Positions 25,474 to 37,838 of a stretch of 64,000 nt of DNA are shown here, piece after piece. This DNA is from Daphnia pulex (lineage: Eukaryota; Arthropoda; Branchiopoda; Diplostraca; Daphniidae). A program made the translations under genes and the position numbers. Each line of letters starts with the position of its first letter. Positions within the stretch are counted from its first letter, which is position 1. Where the stretch lies: contig NC_060025.1 in NCBI RefSeq assembly GCF_021134715.1, positions 9,532,698-9,596,697 of the forward strand, in the 5' to 3' direction. The notes below the pieces were generated by a model, which worked only from the letters and a program-made list of their open reading frames with translations, was not told where the DNA came from and did no database searches.

Positions 25474-25735
25474 CTAACACAAACACAAATATTACCAACA
25501 ATAAATGATGATCCGCGCTGACATTTTGGAGATACCGGAGATGTTTTGGTGTCCATCTTCTCGACGTCTCCTCTGCATTACCTGAATAAACACAAAACAA
25601 TTGTGTTTCAGTGAAATGCCAATAAAAGTTACATAATACAGATAGAAACAATAGTTAAGTTTTTTGGCTCAAAGATTTGAAGATGCAATTTTTTAAACTT
25701 AAAATGAAGCTTGTAATATTGAGAATTGTAAACAG

Positions 25736-26124
25736 AACAAAGCTCACTTGCTAGTTTTTTGAAAATTTTCCGGAAGTAAACCGGAAGTAACCACAGCACC
25801 TCAACCATAGAGCTGTCGTCAAATTAAACCACATATTCGTGATCTCCATGAAATTTGGGGTCGATTAGATGTGATTTAGACGAAATCCAAAATTTGGCCA
25901 AAATCGAGAATTTTCCTGAACTATAGTTCAGGAAAATTCTCAAAACCGGAAGTACGAAAACGTACAAAAAAAAACATGAACTTTACCACAAATTTGATGA
26001 GGATCACGAATATGTGGTTCTTTTGTGCGTGGAATGAATATTTACCGAACTACTGACTGAAATGAGAAAACCGGAAGTAGAAAAAAAAACTCATTATTTC
26101 AAAATCTAACAAGTGAGCTTTGTT
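25736..26124. mobile_element. 389-bp palindromic MITE, copy 1
   Basis: Perfect 15-bp terminal inverted repeats: AACAAAGCTCACTTG at 25736-25750 and its reverse complement at 26110-26124. The centre is a perfect 36-bp palindrome at 25906-25941 built on CCTGAACTATAGTTCAGG. Several ACCGGAAGT (ETS-like) words occur inside. No coding capacity. No clear target-site duplication. Homology with copy 2 at 30462-30850 continues about 95 bp beyond the right end, so either the true element is larger or the pair arose by segmental duplication. Confidence 0.7.
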
Positions 26125-28076
26125 GGCGGAATAGCTATCGTCAGTTTTCACTAAAAAATTTCAAAACAACAGCTGCCGATAAATGTTTAAAGAGATTTTA
26201 AAGTAACTGAAACTGACTGTTTTGACAGCTGACAATTATCAAAAAGCCATCTAGCGTTAGAAAAAAAACGTCTAAGTAAAACTACGTTTGCGCGCAAGTA
26301 GGGCCTGATTTCGGAATTATTACAGACACAAGTAAGTATACTATTAGAATAGATAATCTACGAAAATAAGTAAATTGTCGGGTACCTGGGCATAATCCCG
26401 TGGTGAATGACTGCAGGTGTGTAACACGGCACGGAAGCGACCACTGAAGTGTTCCAACTCGTCAGTGAAGTAAGACAAGTTGTATTTTTGTGTACGAAGC
26501 GATGAAGCAGAAGCTGGATTAGCTTACGTCGGCAAGATAAGGATGGAGCAGAACGTTGGTCATGGACAAAAGCCAGCGTTGGCTCAAGAATTTCCGTGCC
26601 AGGACAGCACGATTCCACAAAGAAACTGCGTGCATGTAAAAAAAAAATGTTTTACATTAATGAAAATATAAAAATGAATAAAGCATATCAATCTTTACGT
26701 TGTCTAAGAAACACACTGAAACGTTCATGATGACAAAACCGTAAAAACGGAATTCACAGAAACCAACAGCATTACTCCACATGTTGAGATAAATTTCTTG
26801 ATGCTAAAGAAAGTGTCATGAAGTATTGCAGTAGCATGGTGATAGGTGGTTCACTCCTCACTCTTCAAGTCACTAAAAAACTCTAAGTGGAAATGGGACA
26901 AGGAAATTCTCTAAGTTATTTACAAATTTACACAAATTTACCTATAAGAAATAAAACTCTACCTTTCTCTTAGCTGGGTTGTCTTCTAAACCAAAGTAAA
27001 AACAGCCATAACAACAAACATGCTGTTGCAGGGTACACCACCAAAATTGTGAGATTCAGAACAGATCCTATGGTTCATATAAGCAAGAATGCCTATGTTA
27101 TATGAAAATCTGAATTGTAATGGTCTGGTAGCAGTAATGGGGAAATACCTTATCTCGGCACATTCATATTCCACTATATGTGCTCTTCAAACATGAGTTT
27201 TAGGCTTTTGACAGCATGAGGATCTAATGGATGGAAATTGACTGAGCACTAAGTCAACTTGTTGGAATGACTGACAGCATGCATCTAGAATTTGAAGAAA
27301 TAAGTTGGTACATAAAAATAAGAAAACTAGGTAAAGATAAACCTACTTAAGATACGAAGTTAAATTTGGTATTTGAAATCACAGGAATAAGTATAAATTA
27401 GAAACAATTTGTTTCGTTCATATCGCCTCGTTTCACCATGAAAGAACAACACGGCGACACTAACGACATCTAGTAATGAGTTTTGAATCTTTAGTTGGTT
27501 GCACAGTCAAGTCACAGACAGACATGACAGTACACGTCAAAAAGTTTAACAACGGAGATCGAGTAACAAGTTAACTGTTTTTAAGTAATAGATAAAACAA
27601 TCTTTAGCTAATAATTCATACTGCATTCTTGACTAAATTTTTTCAGATAATTTCAGCTGAAATTTTCATGTACCTTGCCAACTAACCTGTGCTTGTGACA
27701 ATAGAAATGAAATGGTCTAATCCAATAATGCAAGCTCACAACCTATGTCTTCTGAAGAAAAATCATTTCTGTTGCAGGTTAATTATTTTACCAAAAATAC
27801 TTTGAATTACTGTGTTCTTTAAGACAATAATGTTCACTTTCACTTTTCCCTTTCAAGTTGGAAATCTTCAAGATATTGATGCCTTCGCCAGATCCAATTC
27901 TTTGTTGCTGATGAGAGAGAGAATTCATCATTTTGTGTGAGACCGTTTTAATTATATGTAAATTTTGCTTTAGATTTTGCATTTAGACTGAATGAGAACC
28001 ATTTTGTTGCCCATCCAAGGATAAGGAAAAGGCCAACACCACCAACACTGTCAACAAGGTTCTTTGTTTGTTTACC
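26125..28076. other. non-coding region
   Basis: The first 95 bp or so match the flank of the second MITE copy (30851-30950: shared ACTGCCGATAAATGTTT-like sequence). Two CTCF-core-like words occur: GCCATCTAGCG at about 26246 and CGACATCTAG at about 27465. No supported gene. Confidence 0.45.
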
Positions 28077-28546
28077 CCTTGGCTGGTGAAAGATTGTTGT
28101 GCATCAAGTTAACCTGTGGCTGTTCCTTGTTGCTGGTGTGTTACGGAAGTTGCAGGAAGTATTTTGTTCAATTTGCATTATGTCTGTAGATTTACAGCTA
28201 GTTTAAGTCTTACCTTCTTCTTCGTTCCAGTCTAATTCACACATGTAATTTTTCAGCCAGTCTGTTGAATTTGATGTGTACAATTTTCTTTATTGGTATA
28301 ATTATGATTAGGCTTAACTCTTGTAAATAACGTAAAGTGAGATTTATTTGTCTTTTCATTGACAGCATTTCCATTGATGTTGAAGATTAATTCATTTCAT
28401 TTTGGTTACAGGTTTAGCGTTTATGTTAGCGAAGTTGCTGTCCGATGTGGCAGTTTTTGCAGCCTATGCTGGTGTCTGGTGAAAGATCTTTCTGCATCAA
28501 GTTCAACTGATTGTTCCTTGGCGGTGGTGTTGTGTTACCAAAATTG
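28077..28546 (+). repeat. two further diverged copies of the GCTGGTGAAAG repeat family
   Basis: Copies at 28077-28160 and 28451-28546 share (T)CTGGTGAAAGAT, GCATCAAGTT, CTG..TGTTCCTTG, GGTGTGTTAC or TGTTGTGTTACC, and an (A)AGTTGCA/AATTGCA end. They are in the same orientation as the pair near 24.4 and 24.9 kb. They have no open frame in common, so a non-coding RNA or element remnant is likely. Confidence 0.4.
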
Positions 28547-30461
28547 CATCATCAATCATCATATTGTTAAATTGTCATTGTGTCTGCAGTTATCGTTCAG
28601 GAGTTAAGAAGGAACAAAAACAAATATGGGAAAAAAAAACCAGTTAATCTATAACCCTACAAACATATCCCTACCAATTAATCTCCAAACCCCACAAACT
28701 TATACCTTCCAATTCTTCAAACCCCACAAACATACACCTTTTAATCCTCAAATTTATACCCTAAACCACATAAACTAATGTTAAAACCTAGCAATGTGAT
28801 GTCTGTAATAAATAAAAAATTTAATACCTAAAACTGTTTTTTATTATTTTTTTGAAACGTTGAAAAAATTCAATAAACAGAGCGTCCGGTTCAACACGGT
28901 TTACTACTGCACGAGTTTAAACGCAACCCGCCACCACCGCTGCGGCAATGATACAAAAAGCGATGGTTTAGTTTTGCGGAAATCTGCATCGTCTTTGTAA
29001 CTTGACTGACGGAGATTTCCACAAAAAATAAACCATGGTTATTTGTTTCATTGGGTAGTGGATGCATTGTTTTAACTCGCACATGCTGTTATAGGACATG
29101 TCTACGGCCCCCAGAGATATTTATCTGGACCGAGAAGAAGAGAGAAGTACGAGGCAAGTTTTTCCGGGGAGATGTAGTCATACTAGGATTCCGGGTTAGA
29201 CTCATGACCCTCCAAAAGTTTTCATCGGATCATGCGCCTTCCAAGTCCCCGTTCGACCAGAGCCCTCCCCTCCTCCTGGTTTCACAGCGGGTGAGTGACC
29301 ACCGGCGGGCGTTGGTTAGTGGTTAGTTAGGGAAACGGGGCCACAGAAAAGAAGGGAGCCCAGATATGCACTTGTAATTTAATCTAACTACACAATTTAT
29401 CAGTCTTGGATTACAGCATTCTCTCGTCGGTTTTCACCAGTGGATGAAGTCCATGACAAGTAGCGAAGGATTACCCTGTAAGCAGAATGAACATTTATTG
29501 GGATATCAATAATATTCAAACAAGATTGTAACGACAGAATAAGCAATACCTCAAATTAAGATGGCCCGCTTTAGAGAGTAAAAAGGGAGATTCAAGGGTA
29601 GCAGCCAAAAGGTTAGTAAACAAGTGACCTTGTTGACTTACTTGAAAGGACATGAATTCTCATAAAGTCTGCCGTGCAAATTTAGAAACCTGGAGTTTAG
29701 ATCCTGTAAATAATAAAAGAAAAATAAGTCTCCTTGTTTATAATTTATGTCATCAATGTGCGTCTATGATCTAAATGAATAATTAAACAGTTATCATTAC
29801 ACACTCAAATTGTCTCTTAAACATTAGATAGATGTAAGTGTAGATCAATACTTTTGAAACATATACGACTGACATGACAAGTGAACTTACACATGAAACC
29901 GCCAATCAGTTATCCAAGATTCTCTAGAAGTTGGAATGAGAGATTGGTCCATGCTGGGGTTGGTGATCTAGCAAGTCCAATAGAAACAGCCGATAATTAT
30001 GATGAATCCTAATAAAACATGAGAAGAATTAAGGTTTCAGCATGTTATAAAGCTAGTGTTGGTTGTCACCTGTATCATTTCGATGGCACATTCAGTAGAA
30101 TACAATAAGTTTGAACAAAATAGTTGACGGCCGGCTGCACGACAGATTCAGACTGTAAGTTGATGAAAAACATTAAGGTTATCCAACATATACACGGAAT
30201 AGAACACATCACCGACAAGTTACAGACGAAATCACTCGTTATTTACCTATGAATTCATTGGTAATTTTCGAAGAAAAGATAACTTAACTTCTGACAGCAA
30301 AACGCCATAAGCCCATAACTGACACAATAATCGACACGCCATCTATTAGACACGTCTAAAAACTCAGTATTTGAAGGGCTGGTCTTAACATACTCACATA
30401 ACTTGAAAAGCGCATTTTTGTTCGCCAAAACCTAGCAATCAATCTTGAGAGCAGTATTGAG
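28547..30461. other. non-coding region with an A/C-rich tract and a GC-richer island
   Basis: Positions 28640-28790 are an A/C-rich, loosely repeating tract with several ACAAAC and CCCTA-type words. Positions about 29090-29370 are distinctly GC-richer than their surroundings, with a short frame lacking splice signals; I do not recognise it. The remainder is AT-rich and featureless to me. Confidence 0.35.
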
Positions 30462-30850
30462 AACAAAGCTCACTTGCTAGTTTTATGCAAATTTTCCGGA
30501 AGTAGACCGGAAGTAAGCGATAGCACCTTAACCGTTGAGCTGCTGACAAAATAAACCAAATATTCGTGATCTCCATGAAATTTGGGGTCGATTAGGTGTA
30601 ATTTGAACGAAATCCAAAATTTTGTCAAAATCGAGAATTTTCCTGAACTATAGTTCAGGAAAATTTTCTAAACCGGAAGTACGAAAACGTACAAAAAAAA
30701 ACATGAACTTTACCACAAATTTGACGAGGATCACGAAAATGTGGTTCTTTTTTTCGTGGAATGAATATTTACTGAACTACTGACTGAAATCAGAAAACCG
30801 GAAGTAGAAAAAAAATCAATTTTTCAAAAATCGAACAAGTGAGCTTTGTT
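30462..30850. mobile_element. 389-bp palindromic MITE, copy 2
   Basis: Same length, orientation and perfect 15-bp terminal inverted repeats as 25736-26124 (AACAAAGCTCACTTG at 30462-30476, reverse complement at 30836-30850). The central palindrome is present with one mismatch near its edge. Internal ACCGGAAGT words are conserved. Scattered substitutions separate the two copies. Confidence 0.7.
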
Positions 30851-32373
30851 GCTGATTCAACAAATGTTAGTCATCACTAAAAATCGCATCTCAGCAACTG
30901 CCGATAAATGTTTCAGAGACGTGTAAAGTAAATAAAAATAACTGCAGAAAATAAAGCAAAGGCAAGGTTTAAAATAATTGGAAATAATTCCCGGTTTAAG
31001 TAATCGACACTCATTAGAATAACAAAGAAATACGAGAAATCGATACTAACATAATATGGTCTTCACTAAATAATCATCTTCTCACCATAAAAAACCGCCA
31101 ACACATCACCAGCAGCCAAATAATTAACTCCAAACGGTAATCAATCCACAATTTTTGCATCCTGCAACACCCGAAGTAAAAACAAAACACAAACTAGGCA
31201 CAAGTTATTTTCAATTACACATTTATTGATTTAGTTTTATACTGCCGTATAAAAGTAAGAGTTAAAACAACCTTGACAAGCACACATTCAGTCAAACCGA
31301 TTGTCCACACGGATGACCAGAACACAAATTCGACAACCCTACTCCTCCATTGCTAACACAACACTGCAGAATGAAGACTGAAAGATTCGCGTGTACCATT
31401 TAAAACTACCAACACTACGGTGGATCAATCCTTAAACACTATGTAACGTCTCTATAATACGCAATTATAGTTACATTACTAACCAAACATTTCAACTATG
31501 AATGGAATCATCCTGATGTATGTAAATATCCCGTTGAAAAATAAAATTGCAACTTACCACGTTTCTTTTCTTATACATTCGCATTTTACTGGACTATTCC
31601 ACAGATTTCTCTGCACTTCTACTTCCTACCCTCTTAGTCCTCCATTGTCCTACAAGATTCAAACACGTAACTCGTGACAATTTTGAGCTATAACCAATAG
31701 CTACCTACTGTGTTGCCTAAATTGAAAAATTCCACAGCATTCTTAGCCAGCCCTTTAAAGGATCTGATAAAATTCTCGAGATTTATCAAATTGGATGATG
31801 GACCACTGTCATGGTTACGGCCCCTAGTGATGATAAGAAAGGCCCCAGGTTCATTTCCTACTCCTTCCACATGTCCCCCCTCTATTACCTCCCAATGTTT
31901 CCCATGTCTGGTCTTGTATTCTTATGATAAATAACACCATGCATGTACAAACCCAATACTTCCCCAGTCAACTCTTACAAAAACAAATACTAACATTAAT
32001 GCACTGCAGCATTTAAATGAGAAAAAAAACCTTGATATAAAAAATTCTTTGTACGCCGTTGACTACTGCTGTAACAGACCGGTATGAGAGATGGGGAACC
32101 CTGAATGGAAAACCTTTTTGTTTCTGACACGAAATTTAACTAAAAGAGCCGGAGACATAAATCACTCCTTCTGTGACAACAATTACGGCAGCGTTCTCTA
32201 ACTAACCATCACTAAAACGGGCACACGATCGCCACCAATCAGACTTCCTCCAGTACCTTCGACTGGGCCAATACGCAAACTGTTAGACCCTTACTCAGAT
32301 ATGCTAGTCTAGACGCTCCACAACAAGACGAATTGCAGAAAACAAACAAAAAACAAACAAGTTCATGGCAATT
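30851..32373. other. non-coding region
   Basis: After about 100 bp homologous to the flank of MITE copy 1, the sequence is AT-rich with no supported gene. A 60-74 codon open stretch at about 31690-31930 on both strands has coding-like evenness but no splice or start context that I can defend. Confidence 0.4.
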
Positions 32374-32741
32374 TCAAACAATCTGAAATGAATCTTTCAT
32401 GCCGGAACACGGTCCAGCAGATTGACTAGAAGCAGTGGCATCCGTTGTTGAATGGTGGACAACATTCAGCTGAGGAGTAAAAGTTTTCTTTGCTGGATCC
32501 CAATATGGCGGGATTGAATAAGCGAGTTGATCCCGGACGAGATCTGTGAATTGTTGGGCCAGGTCATTCGAAAGAATCGAGATATTCTTCAGCCGAACGA
32601 ATGATTCTATCCACGATCCAGCACTGGGCAGCAATAAAATTAAATGAGAATTCAAATTTTAGAGTTTCAAGAAATAGTTCTAATGGAATTTTACCTGATA
32701 GGATATCTTTGATTACTCCCGGCAACAAAATAGCATCTCAT
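32374..32741 (-). CDS. possible small two-exon gene or gene remnant
   Basis: On the minus strand, an ATG at 32741 starts a 47-nt exon ending with CAG/GTAAAA at 32695. A 71-nt intron ends in GCTGCCCAG, and a second exon, 32623-32374, continues in frame to a stop, giving 98 aa. The second exon has even, protein-like composition (for example LAYSIPPYWDPAKKTF) and no low-complexity bias. I do not recognise a family. An in-frame stop lies just upstream of the ATG, so if this belongs to a longer gene the earlier exon is misplaced or the gene is broken. Confidence 0.25.
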
Positions 32742-35218
32742 AGTTTCGGTTCATTGCGGTGATGTTTCAGTCGGTTGCGATGCAAACGACCAAACAAATA
32801 ATTGGTGAATCGGAACACCAAACGGAAGAGTAAGTTCGTGGTTCCAGAATCATCCGGCAGCTGCTCCCAGTTATGGCTCCTGCTTCACTATTATAGGCAA
32901 ATGCATCATAATAACGATGACTCAAAATGTGTGGTCCACCGACGGAACACCATAAACTTTGGAACCGGAAAAAATTCTTTGTTGTCGTCGAAGCGAGTGA
33001 AGAGTCGGGAATTGTCCAGGTAGCGTGATGTAACTCAGTCAAGACGGCCGACGTCGGCAACGAAGAACCGACAAACGTTTCCGAGTCTCAATGTGGCTGC
33101 TGGACGTGTTGCGGGCCCATCAGACAGCCCATGACTTCCGAATTTGCATCCTGTTCTATTGTCATCGCCAGAAATCTCATCCGATTCTGGAATTTACGGT
33201 CCACCACCAACATATGTTCACAAAAGAAAAACCAATTAGCCATTTTCTAAAAAAATTCGAAAACATGATTGATAATGAAACTAATCTGGGTTTGTCGGAA
33301 GAGGGCCCACTGATGCACCGGACTAGTCGGAATCGAAACCATCTGAAACGTAATACACACAAGTTGCCTATTTTGGATAACTTCTGTCAGATGCTTTAGC
33401 CTATAAGAAAGAGTGGATCCCTGTATCAAATATGCTGCCACCATCCACCTGTCAGTTCGTCACTATTTAAACCCTTAGAATAATCAATAACTCTAGTGAG
33501 ATGTGAAAGATATGACTATTTGAATCAGGGGTAACCTTACCAAATGATAGGAGTAAAAAGGAAGATATAAAAAGGTCATCTAGTAATTGATTTGATAAGT
33601 TTTCTGCATTCTTGTGGAAAAATTTTGTAACATGTCCACCACCCTATTTATATGACGATAAAATTAGCCATGTACATCCAATTGTTTTCAGCCACTGCAG
33701 TGTGAAAAAAGCAATTTAGTTTCAAGCTAATTGGTGTGACTCAACTTCAGACTTAACACTATCGTTTTGTCTCTGCATAGAGAACTAAATCTTCAATGGT
33801 CATATTCTTTGGGATCACCATTACTGTGAAATGAGAAACATTTTCGTTTGTAAGTCCTTAGAAGCTTGGCATCATTGATTAACTTCTTATGCTGTTAAAC
33901 ACATTGGTAGAGCTGTCAAGTAGAAATGTGGGCTATTAAGAAAGATGGACACCTACAAAGAAAAAGAACTTTAATAAACATTTTGAAATGTGAAAAAAGA
34001 TACCAATAATGATCTACTTTAAATATACACTAAACAAGAAAAAGAAATGACCAAAGATCAACACATCACAAAGATTTCATTTCAGGTTTTAAGAATATGC
34101 AATCTGCTCTGTCTGATCAAACAAAATTTACAACTCTTTCCAAGTACGAAGAACCTTCCACAAAAGCTCTAATTTGAAGCATGAAATAAGATGTCAGTTA
34201 TCTTCAACCAAGAACAAAATGCTAACCTACTTGATTTATCATACCAGTACATTATTACCATTTCAGATTTCCTGTTTTCATCACACTTTTGTCTTGCAAT
34301 ATAGTAGAGACCCTCCCAAAAACACATCTTCATGACACGTCAGCAACCACGTGGAGAAAGGAAAGATCTTCAACATCCTTTTACAAGATGAATTAAAGTA
34401 GATTAGAAAACAGACTTGGAAAGTGGCAACTCTCATGATTCACTTACCTGCTTAAGAATTGTTTCTGTACATGACGAAAATTACAACCAGTACCAGTAGC
34501 ACACCTGCAAAAGGAACACCTATCCCCAGCTGTCTGCAACAAAGTAACCAGCAGCGGACCTATTTAAGAAAATATTAAGATTACCATCAGGAAACACAGT
34601 GTGTATACGGACATGCAGGACTCATTACAACCATAGAATACCAGGAGTAAGACAACACTATGCAGTCCAAAAGAATGACATCTGAAATTTTACAAAGGAA
34701 GTTATGATTGGCAAGGTATTCAAATAGCAAATTGATCTCTAGTCATATTGATTAAGTACTTTAGTAAGAAATTGGATAAAAAATAATTACTTTTACTGTT
34801 GCATTGGACCTTTTCATTTTCATCATGAGAAACGTCACGACCATAACACATTTATCCCTGAAGAGTGAAGAAACTCGCGCAACCTAGTGGAAATCATTTT
34901 AAGCCACCTAGCGACAGCTAATTTGATTGCTTTGCGGCAGCAACTCAACTCGAATCGTTAATTCGTTACGCCTTTCACTAGCTGCTAGCTGACACGAAAT
35001 GAATCAAGAGAAATGTCACATAGAAACAACTGCACACAAGAGTCTATTGACTATCAGCATATCGACCTGTCTCTCGATTGATTGTGTTCAACCCCGCCCT
35101 ATTGCAGTGTCCTTTTACTACCCTTGTAAATCATCCGGAAAACGGATGATAAATTGTTATAAAACATTACCATGTTGAACACAGAGGCGAAAATAAAGGA
35201 AAAACTATAAAGATAGAA
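32742..35218. other. intergenic, nothing firmly recognised
   Basis: Open frames on both strands at about 32770-33400 are mutually exclusive shadows or remnants without convincing splice sites. The rest is AT-rich. CTCF-core-like words lie at about 34878 (ACCTAGTGG) and 34900 (GCCACCTAGCG). The last 200 bp probably hold the promoter of the LD-motif gene. Confidence 0.4.
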
Positions 35219-35733
35219 ATGGGAGACATACCGAATTCAACGTCGATGAGTACCACCAGTCATCAACAGTCATGGAACCTTAATGGAGATGCGGAGGAAA
35301 TACAACTGTACGAGACACAGTATCCAATCTCCGAATGGGACCAAAATCTAGGTGTGGACTAAAGAATCTCATTAAAAACTCTATAATACAACTTGTGCCT
35401 TCTTCTTTCTTACCTGTGAATTATTTGGTTTTTCTTGCAGATTTGTTGCTGGATGAGCTCCAGGAGAGTGTGTCGTCACCTCAACAAGCAAAAGGCAGGA
35501 ATCAAATTACAACGCTCCCTACAATCCCTGCATCGCAACGCCAATCACAAAAGAAATCCGTCAGCTCTAGCACCAAGGTTCTCAGTAGCAGTCAATTTCT
35601 TGCCTTGGCGGAAGAAGCCCTTCGGCAAACGACCATTGCTCGTCGTTTACTCGAGTCCATCGCTGATGAACCGACAGCTTGTAGTTGCTCCACGGCTTGT
35701 AGTTGTTGGTATATACTGTACGTAATTCGTTGA
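35219..35733 (+). CDS. small LD-motif protein (141 aa)
   Basis: ATG at 35219. Exon 1 is 35219-35351 (donor GTGTGG, non-optimal) and exon 2 is 35441-35733 (acceptor TTTTTCTTGCAG), in frame, 141 aa, ending in a Cys-rich tail ACSCSTACSCWY. Across the splice join the protein reads LDLLLDEL, an exact match to the paxillin-type LD consensus LDxLLxxL, which forms a helix that binds FAK, vinculin or parvin. After a Ser/Gln/Lys-rich linker comes a helical segment (FLALAEEALRQTTIARRLLESIA). There are no LIM domains, so this is not a full paxillin; it may be a truncated paralogue or an unrelated adaptor. The motif alone is short and could arise by chance. A candidate gene on the minus strand ends about 100 bp downstream (convergent). 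Confidence 0.5.
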
Positions 35734-35839
35734 ACCATCGCTGTAGGTTACAGGTTCTCAATCCAACACTGCAAAATAAGTTCTTCAATACTAAAACCAA
35801 AAAGATAAGTTTGAGAACTTAAAACAAAACATAATATAA

Positions 35840-36988
35840 AAGAAATACCATTTTGAAATTAAGTTCACTCCATTCCTCTACTGTAAAACTTTCAAGTATA
35901 CGTGATATAATGTCTCTGATTTTGAGAGTTAGAAAAGTGTCTCCAGCTATAAAATTGGCCATGTAAAGGTTTAGCAAGAGGTTGCACATTCCAATTTTCT
36001 CGTTCTCGGAAAAATAGGGATATGTTTTCACATTGAAACTCAAGAGACAATATTTTCTCCAAATTCAAGCGAGGGAAAGGGACATGATGTTTTTCCGAAT
36101 GGAAACTGTTCATGGAAAATTTCCGGAGTGGGCGAGGAAAAGAAATGTCCAAAGCCACAGGCCAAAAGTTGCTTTGAACAGTACCAAAATTCATCAGGAC
36201 TAGAAGTAAGTCAGGCACTTCAATACAGAATTGTTGAGTTTTATCAAATATTTTTTCTGAAAGAATCTTGAGACACACTTCTGAGTTCTGCCACATCTTT
36301 GCTTGTTGTCACTGACATTAGAAAGAACAAATATCTCCTACATGATAATTTGCAGGTTAACAATGATCGTTGTAATTTATTGCCCTAAAACAAAATGAGA
36401 AACAATCAGTTAGAGCCACAACATTCAATTTTGTAAATTATACCTTTATTTCTGACCGCAAATAGTTCACCAAATCTGAAGAAGACATCTTTGGAACATC
36501 TTTAATACCTAGATCTTTATCAAGCCAAGAATAGTTTACTTCGCCTAAGGGAATGAATGAAGATGATAATAAGATAAAACAATCAATCAATTGAGAATTT
36601 ACCTTTTGAATAAAAAAGATAAACTTGTGTATCATCAAAATTATCCAGAACTGTAGCACGATTTAATTCTTCCTGTCTACTACTTTTTGACGAAGCACTC
36701 TGGGATGATGATTCAACGAGGATGGAGTCTTTGAGTGAAAATGTGTTTAAGTTTTTTTTTGGGCCCAAACAGAAAATAATCCATTATATGTTACCTGCCT
36801 TGAAAAATTTGGGGTTATGGGCAAAGAATTATTTGCTTTCTGACGGTAAACCATTGAGCTCCAGTTCGCGTTTTCTTCTTTCATTCCTTTCTGCCAAGAT
36901 TAGAAGAACATCTAGTCTCTGATTGATAAATTAACATTTTAAAGCTATGAAATTGTAGTTCATTCGACAAAGAGTACGTTACCTTCAT
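35840..36988 (-). CDS. candidate spliced gene of unknown function
   Basis: Minus strand. A two-codon start exon (ATGAAG, 36988-36983, donor GTAACG) can join across a 64-nt intron to an exon from 36918 reading RLDVLLILAERNERRKRELE, a charged helix. A further exon ends DTQVYLFYSKG at about 36604. A 60-nt intron with consensus ends leads to EVNYSWLDKDLGIKDVPK and so on, closing at about 36443 (donor GTATAA). Beyond that the frame is unclear: 36382-35840 contains two good-looking open stretches in different frames (one with DLLLVLMNFGTVQSNFW, one with IGMCNLLLNLYMANFI). This suggests a missed intron, a frameshift or a pseudogene. I recognise no domain. Confidence 0.4.
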
Positions 36989-37838
36989 TCTGTTTTCCTC
37001 GATTAAATCAGATTAATACTGTTCAAGACTTCAAGATTCCAATCTAAACTGACTAGACTGCAGACTGCTAATAAACACATGTTCAAAAATGTGTTTCTTT
37101 TTATTAAATCGTCTCACTAATGCAGCACAGTTGCCAGTTTAACAATTTAAAACATTTATTTTTCACTTGTTTTTTTTCAGACTTCGTTAATTTTTCTTTT
37201 TCATTACGTTTTATTCTAATTATTTTACATGATATCATTGTGTTTTTTTACTGTTAATATTTTTCCTTTTCTTTGTTATTGCTTATTGTTAATAAAATGT
37301 TTCGTCGTCAACGCGTCACCCCATACAAACGGATAAAATTTTCGTGCTCGTCAAGCTCAGCAAGAAAAGCTTCCCTTCCCTTCGATTTTAAAGAAATTAA
37401 AGAAGGAGGCGATCCAGTTCTTTGAATTGTTCAAATAAATTATTAGCAAATCGGACCATGTAAATTCACAGGACAAAGGAGATCCACCATTTAACTGGGC
37501 ATTAGTAAACACATCGACTAGTGCAGCCCTTCCAGTAGAAATGCTTCAAAAAGATTTTCGATTGCAGCGCCATCTACTAGAGTCAAAAAAGCTCATTTTC
37601 GAAAGTGGCGCCACCTATTTGAAAATTAAAATAGCTCAGAATTTAACCAAACTAAACTTAAAAGATGAGTCTTGACACGAGGAACAAGAATATCGGGTTT
37701 AAAAAATTATCCGACCAGTAGAACAGCTTTAAAACTCAATTCAAATATTCGACGTCAGCGCCATCTATTGTCAAAATAAAAGTAGCTGAGAATTTATCCA
37801 AACTAAACTTAAAAGACATAAATTGACCAAAAGACTTT
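36989..37838. other. intergenic with degenerate satellite-like segments
   Basis: AT-rich up to about 37500. From there to the satellite are two partial, diverged repeats: AATTTAACCAAACTAAACTTAAAAGA near 37632 (given here only by its ends AATTTA..AAAAGA) and again near 37788. Each is accompanied by a CTCF-core-like word: CAGCGCCATCTACTAG at 37565, GTGGCGCCACCTATT at 37604 and CAGCGCCATCTATTG at 37756. This may be the ancestral or edge form of the neighbouring satellite. Confidence 0.45.

Noticed and set aside
29051-29326. Plus-strand frame in the GC-richer island
   Set aside because: No splice sites, no homology I recognise, and composition shift alone is not enough for a gene call.
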